DNA from: Himantopus leucocephalus | Taxonomy: Eukaryota; Chordata; Aves; Charadriiformes; Recurvirostridae | Direction: 5' to 3' | Length of the DNA: 64,000 nt | NCBI GenBank assembly: GCA_003993805.1 | Contig: RSEF01000005.1 | Location: forward strand, 20,420,352-20,484,351 | Part shown: positions 47,001 through 56,796 of the stretch, one piece after another | Layout of the letters: each line of letters starts with the position of its first letter | How positions within the stretch are numbered: position 1 is the stretch's first letter | Made by a program: the position numbers and the translations under genes | Notes under the pieces: model-generated | What the model saw: the letters and a program-made list of their open reading frames with translations, nothing else | Told to the model about the DNA's origin: nothing | The model's database searches: none

Positions 47001-49849
47001 CTGCAAGGCACTCCATGTCCTCCCAGTTACTTTTTTACATCAACAACACAAGTGAGCAGGATTAACAGATGAAGATGTAATATTTCACAGCATATTTAAA
47101 CACAGTTGGACTCCATTTGGCATTCTGGTGTTACTGTTTTTCCCTCTGCTATGCTTAACGTCTGCATGACTTTCTCTTGTCCCACTGCAGCTTAACAGCA
47201 GAAATTTTCCTCCCAGCCCCGCCCAGCACTTTCCAGGCCGAAGAGTGTTCCTTGTTCTTCCCAGCATGTTAATCTCTGCCCCACGGTCTGTTTGGGAACA
47301 ATTTAATGGTCTCCATAGCACACTCAACGTGGCAAATATTTAGCTGGAAGGAATTAACAGCAGTTAATCATTAATTCATAATGGGTTTAATGTCATAATT
47401 AACAGCATCATCAATATGTAAATACGAACTAAAGCAAATAGTCTGGAGGGCAGCTTGGCCATAATAAAAGCACTTTGCTGTTTTAAACCATCACTGCGTG
47501 TTTAGAAACACAGAGGTGTAGAAAAGACTGGTACCTATCTCTGAACTATATTTCAACAGCTGCACATTTTTTATTTAGACCATGCAGTTTAGTCCCATTA
47601 ACTTCATACCCCATTTCAAAATGCAAACATCTTTCTGTGCCAAACAAAACAAGATTTGCTATTCTTTTTCCACACCAAGTAGTTACATCAACAGCTGCAA
47701 CTATACAAAAACCAGTGACCTGTTTACACGGTTTCCCTCTGTACAGCAATTTAACCAACTTGGCTGCTTAAAGGTCATATTTCTGCAACAGCTATGAGCC
47801 TCTGGTTTAAACTTAGCTGAGATAGGAAGTTACTTCTAGCTACTACCTTCAGTAACATATCCTTACACATTTGGCTGACTTAACTTTCATTCTGAATGAG
47901 CAGTTGCTAGGATCACAGCAGAGCACAACTAAATAATCATGTTGACATTTGCAGCAAAGGATGGGGAACCAACAACAAATTGACTTTCCCATCTACCAGA
48001 GTAGCACATGGAGAACTGCGACTTGGTGAAAGAGATTTGCTAGATGAGCTCTCTTCACATGTGGTGACACACCATATAAATAGGTACATACAGTTCCCTA
48101 TTTGTAGGAAGAGTCAAATCTTGTCATTAGGGCACTGGCTTGGGATAAGAGCAATTTCTTATTTCTTGCTGCACCAGCAAGTCTCTCTGTTGTAGCCTAG
48201 GGCAGCTTACTTAGAGTCAAATTCTTGGATGTATTTAGGTGGTTTAAATCCATACATTTTTGCAGGACTTAGGTGCCTACAAAGCTTTAAATATGCTGTC
48301 TGTTACCTTTAAGTTCCTCATCCGTAAAATGGCAATACTTCCCTAACTTCACAGCTTCTATGAAATATTTTTGAGTGACTCAGGTATTGTGACAAGAGAA
48401 ATACAGTAAGAAAGTTATCCTTTCAAAGAATCTCAACATCCCATAGTCACGTTTTCACCACTACCACCAAGTTGCTTCTAAAAGCTGCACCCACTGTGCA
48501 GTAACTTTTGTTCAGTTTCTCATTAGAGACATTTAATAGCAGGGGAGTAGATTTTTCTGATAAGTGGCAGAATTATTAGCATCAGTGGGCATGACACACA
48601 GTTAGCTCAGCTGTTTTGACAGTGCATAGATAGCTGCAATGGAGACAAACCCCTGCCTAAATAGCTTAGGTCACTCCCTGACTGATAATTAGTTGCAAAA
48701 GGAGAGAAAGAGGATATTATAATTGAGCAGTTTTACCTGCCAAACACCTACCTTCAAGCATCTGCAGCGGGGAAAGAATAAAAATAAACACAGTAGAAAT
48801 GTTAGTGTCTGTCTTTACAGAAGTCCTTTCTCTTTTAGGAAATCCCAGCTTTAATAAGATTAGAGGAAAAGGGCAACCTTTGAGCTTTACCTGCTGCCTT
48901 TCAAACAATAGAAGGGAAAAACAATTTTAAAGGACTCTGGAAAGCATTTCTTGTGGAAAAGGCAAAAGTCAAGAGGAGGAGACTAGCATTTCCGAGAACA
49001 TCAGTCTCCTCATGAGGTATATTCTTCTTTTCCTCTGATGGAAAAGAAGATCAAAATAGGCTGGGGAGGTAATTGGACTGCTCATATGGAAACCCTGACT
49101 AAAACAACATTAAAAAATGATACAGCTCAACACTTCTGATGCGATACTTAGCTTTCAAAATACCCAGTGTAAAAAGGTCTTGTATGAAGTTGTTCATTCA
49201 TCCTCTACCCATAGATTTGCTTGTCTCCTTATTAAAGCTTTAAAAAACCCAACAGAGGATTTTCCAAAGGCACGACTGGAACCTAAACACTAAGTAGTTA
49301 CGGTGAGTTAAACACATTTGCTCCTGATCTAGTCTTCAGATTTGTCCCTCTGAAGACAAGTTGTCAGTGTTGTCATCTGTACCAACCGAGTCCCAGGTAT
49401 TTAAAAATGGAAGAACTATAAATACAAATGGCCCAGAGCTTCAGCCTAGACAAGGTATAGTCCAATAGTTTCAACGTTCAAGATTAGCTAAGCACAGAGA
49501 GGGGGTATACAAATTGGAATAAATTCAGCCAAAAACACTGTGCTTGCCCAGTATATTATAGCAGTCCTTCTTACACAGTTAAAGCTGAATTGGGCAAACT
49601 GTAACTCCTCCCAGATTTTGTTTAAAGGTTTTGAGACCTCTTTAGCCACTGGCCAAACAGTGCTGCTGAAACAGAAAAGAAGTTTCCACGTGCCGTTAGC
49701 AGACATTGCAGTTACATTGCTTCACCTGACTGAAGACTGAATTGTAATAAAGATTACCTGGACTGGGTAGAATATTGCTTGGAGCGTAGGAAGAGTCTCT
49801 GTAAAATAGTGATCCCAGATTTCACACAGGACATCGATGCGATCCTCAC
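37668..49849 (-). CDS. PRR5L: PRR5L (Protor-2), proline-rich protein 5-like; last four coding exons, N-terminal exons outside the window
   Basis: On the - strand the exons are 49849-49758, 46595-46455, 44984-44858 and 38050-37668. Their phases fit exactly and they give 247 residues, matching the C-terminal two thirds of the 368-residue human protein. The conserved HbrB-like segment is clear: WDHYFTETLPTLQAIFYPVQ, TIRQIALLGFRDLVLLKVKL and SIVQMLLILQSVHEPTGPSE. The C-terminal segment LTPLTEQEGEAYLEKCGS and RRHTVANAHSDIQLLA is also nearly identical to human. PRR5L binds mTORC2 through RICTOR, is not needed for complex integrity, and has been linked to PKC-delta turnover, cell migration and tristetraprolin-driven mRNA decay. 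The first part of the protein (about 119 residues) must lie to the right of 64,000. Convergent orientation to TRAF6 matches the human order. Confidence 0.93.
40062..40300 (+). mobile_element. CR1 LINE 3' fragment interrupted by an assembly gap
   Basis: The left part (GGGCTGACCTGCTGGAAAGC..., with GGACCTGGGAGTCCTGGTGGACAACAGGATGA) matches the end of the CR1 ORF2. The right part (TTGGACTAGATGATCTCCAG..., CCCTTCCAACCCCTGTTATTCTATGA) is the CR1 3' end. A run of 100 N at 40,133-40,232 separates them. The gap length is a placeholder, so the true element may be longer. It lies antisense to PRR5L. Confidence 0.85.
40133..40232. other. Assembly gap of 100 N
   Basis: Exactly 100 unknown bases lie inside a CR1 element. 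A fixed round length is the usual placeholder for a gap of unknown size. Confidence 0.98.
42420..42540 (+). mobile_element. Possible old CR1 3' remnant
   Basis: The stretch GAAACTGCCCAGAGGAGTTGAAGGAGCTTCC... followed by GTTTTTAAGAGCAGGTTAGCTG has the same word order as the CR1 segment 'gttgcccagagaagttgttgaggcaccatccctgggagtgttcaaggccaggttgga' at 54,850-54,905. It is more diverged. No clear tail is present. Confidence 0.4.
44858..44984 (-). CDS. PRR5L: PRR5L coding exon, third exon visible
   Basis: This 127-nt exon follows the acceptor TTGAATTTCAG and ends at G|GTAAGAC. It encodes SVHEPTGPSEGYLQLEELV and continues to SGSTCLL, leaving one base of a split Glu codon. The block SVHEPTGPSE.YLQLEELVKQVVSP is nearly identical to human PRR5L. 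Confidence 0.93.
44985..46454 (-). other. PRR5L: PRR5L intron (1.47 kb)
   Basis: The donor is CTGCAG|GTGGGG at 46,455 and the acceptor TTTCAG ends at 44,985. The open frames inside (for example 45,693-46,031) do not match PRR5L, and the exons on both sides join in frame without them. Confidence 0.85.
46455..46595 (-). CDS. PRR5L: PRR5L coding exon, second exon visible (47 codons, HbrB-like domain)
   Basis: The acceptor ends TTTTTTAG and the donor is CAG|GTGGGG. The exon is phase 0 at both ends. It encodes GQELTIRQIALLGFRDLVLL and continues to SIVQMLLILQ. The helix-rich, hydrophobic pattern belongs to the PRR5/Protor HbrB-like domain that contacts mTORC2. Confidence 0.93.
46596..49757 (-). 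other. PRR5L: PRR5L intron (3.16 kb)
   Basis: The donor GTCCAG|GTAATC and the acceptor TTTTTTAG bound this intron. I see no exon, RNA gene or clear transposon in it. Confidence 0.85.
49758..49849 (-). CDS. PRR5L: PRR5L coding exon, first exon visible (92 nt)
   Basis: The acceptor TTTTTTTTAG ends at 49,850 and the donor is GTCCAG|GTAATC. The exon starts with GT of a split Gly codon and encodes EDRIDVLCEIWDHYFTETLP to PVQ. Because the first codon is split, an upstream exon ending in a single G must exist. It was not found between 49,850 and 64,000. Confidence 0.93.
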
Positions 49850-50000
49850 CTAAAAAAAACATGACAGGGACACCTTTAGCAACAGGGACACTAAAATTTC
49901 CCACTACTCTCTAATTCCCAAATAAGAGATACAAACCCACCCTTCACGTTCACAGTTTCTGTCCAAAACTGGACATCACTCAGCTAAGCTTCACCTTAAC

Positions 50001-50238
50001 TGACAGAGACACAAGGCTGTGACCGTAAGTTGCAGTCATTTATTGCAAAGAAGACAGCTCTATGCAAAACATGAGACCAATTGCAACAAAAGAGTGATGC
50101 CCCTCCTCAACCGGAGGCTTTAACTCCGCAGCTAAGGACTGTGTAATCTCACAGCTCACAGTTAGCATGCTCAGCTAGCATGGAAGCATGGCCGCACATT
50201 AGCAGCTGAACCTGAAAACCAGCAGGTCACAGCCAACA
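50001..50238 (-). mobile_element. Probable solo LTR of an endogenous retrovirus (238 bp)
   Basis: Read on the - strand, it begins TGTTGGC at 50,238 and ends CTGTCA at 50,001, the TG...CA ends of an LTR. A TATA-like GTTAAAGCC lies at 50,125-50,117. An AATAAA lies at 50,044-50,039, and about 38 bases of U5-like sequence follow it. The flanking 5-mers are TCAAC (50,239-50,243) and TTAAC (49,996-50,000), a target duplication with one mismatch. No internal retroviral genes are present, which makes it solo. It lies in PRR5L sense orientation. Confidence 0.55.
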
Positions 50239-53200
50239 TCAACTGTTCTGCAGCAACTGATTCAGGGAAACCATTTACAAGACCTGGGCCCCCTCCAGCA
50301 TCCTCCCGCTCCCAAGTACAGATGCAGCAGTCTGGACCCTGATGAGCCACAATGCCACCATGCTCCTCTCAAACACGGCATTTGGGAAGGTTCCCAAATG
50401 AAATCTACTTGTGGCCAACCCTCATATGACTCCAACTCAAACAAACATCCCCAAATGTAAGTGGGTATTTAAAATTCAGGCAGACTAAGTTATGCAACTT
50501 GTGATTCCCACAACAGGAATACAACTGTGGTCAAAACCCTATTATTAACAAAAAATGTTTTACTGAAAATACTCATTTGAATAGACATTTTAAATTATGC
50601 TTATAGGCTTGACTTGCAGAGCTGTGTGTTCCTCAGCATTTGGGCCCAAAGCCTCTAAGGTTTTGTAGGAGATTTTTCCCATCCAAAAGGCCAAAGGTTT
50701 ACAATGTTTTTTCAAGTTTTAGAGACATTCCTCAGAAATTTCAGATAAAATACAGACCCAGGTTTAATAACACAAGCTTCTGACAAAAGGATTTTCCAGG
50801 ATATCTTCCATGGAGCCTCAGCTGGAGCTCACAAGCAGTCAAGACTCAAGGAGCAGTAATGCAAGATGGCTGCTTAAGACAGCTTTGAAGGCTCAGCCTC
50901 GAGGTGACCAAAGGCCCTACATGAGGAACTGGAACACACTTAAAATTGCAACTCAGAGGAGTCTTATCACTGTATGCTGAAGTGCTTTCCCCATCTGGAG
51001 ACTTCCACATGGGCTTTCACTGTGTTTACCCATGGGTTGTGCTGCTTAGGACACAACCAGAGAGCAGAGAGACAGCAGGACCAGCTCCTGCAGACATTTC
51101 CTGTCAAGCAGAGAGCCCACCGACTATCACACGAAGGTTCAGAGGGAGGCTTCACCGTGTCGGGTGTGACGCCGGCTTCAAAACTGAAACTGTGGGCAGA
51201 CGAGCACCTACCCACCACCCCCATAACAGCTACCCATTACCAGAAACTGTCAACTGTAAGTGAAAAAGACAACAGGAAACAGACTAATTGAATGTTTACA
51301 TTTCCCCCTCCTCTGCCTCCTCCCCACGACTGCAACAAACCTACATATTATGAAAGAAAGGTGCCATGAGTCATCTCCTGTAGAGATGCCAGCCTGCATG
51401 GGCAAAGGGGCTCCAGTATCACTTCAAAATGGCGTCAAAAAAATGGGGCATAGGCAGAGGGTTTTGCTGCCTGCCTGGGAAACGTCATCTTACCCAAACT
51501 ACTTGAGCAGCTGCAAACGACTCCTGGGCAGCTCTCAGCTTATTACAGACTGGAACTCATTTTTTATAATGCTAAAACAGATACTAAAATAGTTTTGTGA
51601 GAATACAGAAAACAAAACCTGTGGTAAGCTGCGCAGCACTCATCCTGAAGAGCTGACAGCAGCAGGGCAGGTACCCATGTTTGGGAAAATGCATGAGTCT
51701 GCCTTCTTTCCTCCCTTGCAGGGCCAGTGCCAAAGAAGCATGCACCAAGTAGGAGGCTGGCAACTGCACAGCTCCTTTAGGGTCCGAGTCCTACGGCCTG
51801 CTGGCCGGGTGGAGAAGTCATTTGGTGAAGAATGATGCGGAGGAATCCAGCACCAGCAATGATGCGAGATTGTGTCTCTTGGCATTTAATGACCCAGATA
51901 CAGCAGGTGGGTGATTAGCAAGGGATCTTCCCTACAGGCTACAAAACTGGGTCAAATCAAACAGCAGCCTAGTTTTGAATAAAGACATGTGCTCTAGACA
52001 GCTTGCTCCGCTTGAGCAAACTGTTAATAAACATGACTAACTCCCCACATATCCAACACTGAGAGTCCCTGCACCATGCTGGCCTTCGTCCACAGGCTCT
52101 GCGGTAGCAAGTGTCTGTACCCCAGTGGTTTGAACAGAACTTCACATGTGATCAACTTTTTTCCAGAAGGATTTCATTCCCACCCAAGTGACTGTTTTTT
52201 CTTTAAATTTGCACAAAGCCTGTTAGTTCAGGTCTCAACAACATGCCACAGTAATCAAAATCATGCTTACATCAAACTGCAAATCACATTAAAAAATAAA
52301 AGGCAGAAGGCAGCTCTCAGCAATTTTGTAACAGGATCCATGTCCAGCCCAGAACTGCTTTGAGCTCAGGTTCAGCTGCCACACAAGACCCATGTTCCTG
52401 TTCTCGCGATGAAGACATGGCTGGTGGGAGTGTTGCAGGTACATGGCTATTAAAAAAAACTGTCATCCCTTAAGCCTCACAAGGGCTGAAAGTGCAACCT
52501 GGCTCCTGAGAGGTTGTGTGACAACCTAAGACAGTACTAGAAAGGGCTGTATGCTTTCCAGGCATGCAAATCATCTTGTCCGAACAAAGCACAACTCCCT
52601 TCCAACACGGGTTTCTTACTATACTTGCCTTCACACAGCTTAACCTTCTCCTCTATAAACAGCAAGCCTTTCACAAGAAGCTGGTTCTGCCAAGAGAGAA
52701 GAGAGACATGCATTTGCCTTTTCTGAGATTTAAAATAAACATGGGAGAATAATTTTTTCAGATGTTATCCACTTTGCATGCAGTTATCTAAAGATTAATC
52801 ATATCGTAGTACTTTCTTCCAGCACCACCACTAGGCCTGGTCTCACTGTGAGTGCTGTACATTCATTAACCCCCTCCTGTTCAGCCAGACATGAGGACAC
52901 AACAGACAGAGCAGATGATAGTTGAAGCACTTGCCAGAAGTGGGAAGGAAGGACCTGTCCTGGTTCACAGGGAGGGAGGCAAGAAAACAAAATGGTTCTT
53001 AACATGAGTGCAGCTATACCTCAGTCATACAACGGAGGTGATCAAAGGGCCAAATGCTGCCAAAACGTTCCACGCCCTTCTCCCTTTGCACTAGTTCAGT
53101 GCTTGCCTGACTGCACAGTCAGACAGTCCAGCTCCCTAACCATTAGTTCTCTATTCCTACCTATTTTCCTTCTATGAGGCTATTGGGGTTTTTTGCTATA

Positions 53201-54269
53201 TTGAGCAGTTGAATCATCTCAGTATGCAGTCTCAAGCTGCAGGAGAAGTGGCAGGAGCTAGTCTTTCTACATAACTATCATGGACCAGACATATCAAGAT
53301 ATTGATGTGCCTGTTTGCAGTTCAGGACATCTAAATATCTGGTAAGCTTTCCATTTCAATTTCCCCAAATCTAAGAATAGTGCAAAAACAACACCTATGG
53401 TTTTTTTTCTCACAACAGCACTAGGAGAATCAGTTATTCCAAAAAGCTTTGAGAATCCCAGAGAAAGGAGCTGGTATCACCACATAGCATGCTATTACTG
53501 CATCCTAAAAGGTTCAGTCCTACCACAAAGACAGAGAATAAAGCCTTCTGTCCCTCTGAAAGGATTCCATATCAGGGTAGCACACAGCATTCAGAAACCC
53601 ACACACACATCCCCTCCCTTCCCCCCCCCCCGATATGTTCATCCTCCAGCTTTTGTTTTTAACGGGTAACCAGGTCAAAGTTGCACATTTCAACCTTCCA
53701 TCAGCTGAGAAGCAAGGCACATTTTTTTTTCGCTCCCAATGGACACTGCTGTTACACCACTGCCTGGACACGACCATGGCCTCCAGATGAGCTGCTGTAC
53801 TGCACGCTGGCCCTTGTGCTGCTGCTCTGGATAACAGACCTGCCTCGTGTAACCATATACCAGGCTGGCTTGTTAATGGCACACACAAGCAGGTAACTGT
53901 GTCAGCCACCCCAAGCAAAGAGAACAGCACCCCTCTGCATCCTCCCTGCAATAAGAAGCAATACTAAACTGGGGTACTGTTGAAAGGAGTAAAAAGAAGG
54001 AAATGTTGCTCTGGGACATTCTCTGTATACTAACATACTTGTACTTCGCTTTCCAGAACAAAAGAAAAACTTGCCACTTGAGAGTCCTACTTGTTAGCAC
54101 CAGACATAATTGAAACGTATTGAAAGGGAAGGTCTCTTCCTTAAATAGTATCTAATCAAACAGATTCCAGAAGTCTTTTTCAAGTAGTTTGAGGCTGAGG
54201 GACTGAAGAGACCATCATACATCCTATCAGTAAGGAAACATCTCTGGATGCAGATGCATTGTCCTGGTG

Positions 54270-55025
54270 GAGAATTTATATTGGACGAGAAACTGGCTGG
54301 ATGCTTGNAGAAACTGGCTGGATGCTTGCACTCAAAGGGTTGTGGTCAATGGCTTGATGTCCAAGTGGAAACCAGTGACGAGTTGCGTTCCTCAGGGGTT
54401 GGTACTGGGACCAGAGTTGTTCAACATCTTTGTTGGCAACATGGACAGTGGGATTGAGTACAGCCTCACCAAGTTTGCTGATGACACCAAGCTGTGTGGA
54501 GTGGTTGATATGCTGGAGGGGAGGGATGCCATCCAGAGGGACCTGGACANNNNNNNNNNNNNNNNNNNNNNNNNNNNNNNNNNNNNNNNNNNNNNNNNNN
54601 NNNNNNNNNNNNNNNNNNNNNNNNNNNNNNNNNNNNNNNNNNNNNNNNNGGGGTTGTTCAGCCTGGAGAAGAGAAGGCTCTGGGGACACCTTCTAGCAGC
54701 CTTTCAGTACCTGAAAGGGGTCTACAAGAAAGATGGAGAGGGCATGTAGTGATAGGACGAGGGGTAATGGTTTTAAACCGGAAGAGGCTAGATTTAGATT
54801 AGATATAGGAAGAAACTATTTACTGAGGGTGGTGAGGCACTGGAACAGGTTGCCCAGAGAAGTTGTTGAGGCACCATCCCTGGGAGTGTTCAAGGCCAGG
54901 TTGGATGGGGCTTTAAGCAACCTGGTCTAGGGGGAGGTGTCCCTGCCCATGGCAAGGGGTTGGAACTAGATGATCTTTAAGGTCCTTTCCAGCCTAAACC
55001 ATTCTATAAGTCTATGATTCTATAT
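54270..55025 (+). mobile_element. CR1 LINE: reverse transcriptase C-terminal part and 3' end
   Basis: Before the gap, the translated sequence contains the reverse transcriptase motif FADDTKL, preceded by [15 protein letters not shown] (the usual CR1 version of this motif). After the gap, the sequence runs through the CR1 3' UTR (GGAACAGGTTGCCCAGAGAA, GATGATCTTTAAGGTCCTTT) to the short tail CATTCTATAAGTCTATGATTCTATA at about 55,000-55,025. The start is 5' truncated, as is usual for CR1. It is antisense to PRR5L. Confidence 0.9.
54550..54649. other. Assembly gap of 100 N
   Basis: A second block of exactly 100 N, again inside a CR1 element. The real missing length is unknown. Confidence 0.98.
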
Positions 55026-56392
55026 TCAAAAAGCTGTCAGGTAGGACAATATTACTGAAATTAATAAAATCAGGGGCTGAATTCATGAAACTCCTTTTGC
55101 TTTGGAATCTCACCTCACACAAGGCGAGCTCTGAGACTCTTTGGGGTTGAGTGCCACTGCAATACCAGAGAGAATTTTTTCCACTGGCATCTTTGCCAAT
55201 ATTTCAGAAAAAAAGGCCTGGAAGAAAGAACAAGCCATACAAGCTCACCAGCTGACTCATGTGCTATGGGCAGTAGGAGGAACTTCATGAAAAGTTTCCT
55301 ATCACGTCAAGACAAGACTGTATGGACATTGTCTTCTTCATGGTGTGAAAGAAGTGTGGTGTTATACAACAGGGAGGAAATGGGTACCTCTCCTTGGCTG
55401 TTGTCCCATCTCATGGCTACTTCATCCACATTAAAACATTAACTCATGTTTTGCTGCAATACCTTACTTGTCTTAAATGAGCCAGATGTAAGTATTTTTG
55501 AGACACTGCTTTAAAAAAAACCTGAATCCCCTAATGTGTATCCAGAGTTCAGTCATGACATAAGGAGGAATGGCCATCCAATTCACCAGTGGTAAGCTCT
55601 GCTAGTAGCAATAATGGTTAAATATTGTATAATGCACACAAGAAAAAAATAATTAATGGTCATGCTTGTAATTAAGGTAATTTGGCCCTTCTAGCAAATG
55701 GCTTTTTTTCAGAATTAAACCGAAAAGTATTTAGTCCGGTCTTATTCCCAAAATAATGTAGAATTTAGGTTCCTTTTAAATTAGTTACACAGCAAAACCA
55801 GAGCATTTCCAGAGCAACACATGGGATGAAACTCTATTATTTGAACTGCCCATCCAAGTCACAACACTTTGACCTTTAGGTCTAGCAGAGTGCAAAAGCA
55901 ATCCTATCCATGCAGTACAGTCAAGCTATAAACAACTCTACTATTAACCAATACGAGGAATTTCTGCACATGAATCAGAATTGACTTCAACAGTCCTGTT
56001 TGTCAGAGGAACATGCTAAAATTGCTATTCTGCACACAGGTGACCACGTGGAACAGGTATCAAAAGCGCTTTTGTGTGTGACCTTCTGAAACTGCTCACA
56101 AACAGTGTACAAATGGCTCTCATCAACTGCACTTGAAAAGCTGTGGATGCCAACAGGTGAAAAGCAGAGCTCTCTGGCAATACTGCAGACAACACAGCAG
56201 CTGCTTCTATGCCTCATGTAGTGCACAGCTGTCAATTTAGGAGGGTACACTTTGGTCTTTGCTGACTCTTTCCATGACACGGGTGCCCGCCCAGGTTAGC
56301 AGGAGTGGAGGGACATGCACTGCTGAGGGCCTGGCGGCTCGTGCCACCTCCGTGACCTGTGGTATCTCACCATGCTTACAACAGCTTTCCAA

Positions 56393-56485
56393 CAACAAAT
56401 ACTTTCCAGGAATAAACAACAAAAAAGCAAACAAACAAACAAAAAAAACAACAAAAAGCAACAAATACTTTCCAGGAATAAACAA
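56393..56485. repeat. Direct repeat of 27 bp separated by an A/C-rich spacer
   Basis: The segment that starts CAACAAATACTTTCCAGGAA occurs at 56,393-56,419 and again at 56,459-56,485, a 66-bp period. The spacer is AAC/AAAC-rich. It is a simple tandem duplication, with no gene involved. Confidence 0.85.
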
Positions 56486-56771
56486 AAAATGTGAAAAAAG
56501 ACGGAGGAAGAAATCTAGAACGGAAAAAATTATGAGGGGAAAAAAAAATGAAACCCACTTACACTGTAAATATTTTTCTGCCTGAACAATAAGATAATGT
56601 TTGGAGTGATATTGCTCTTTAATCCTTCCAAATGCTTTCAGTTTAATAAAGAAAGTACTTCTTTATTTTTCAACCTATATCTCAAGGTAATTACCTCTCC
56701 TATATAGTGCAGGGAAAATTTACAGCTGGTCTTTAATACTGTGTCATTTTAAACTACTATATAATAAAAAA

Positions 56772-56796
56772 GTATATACACATATACATATATATG
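56772..56796. repeat. TA/CA microsatellite
   Basis: Alternating purine-pyrimidine sequence, gtatatacacatatacatatatatg. Confidence 0.8.

Noticed and set aside
55090..55215. - strand segment ending TGTGAG|GTGAGA that might be a PRR5L exon
   Set aside because: The phase does not fit the split Gly codon of the exon at 49,849, and the translation resembles PRR5L only in a few scattered residues.
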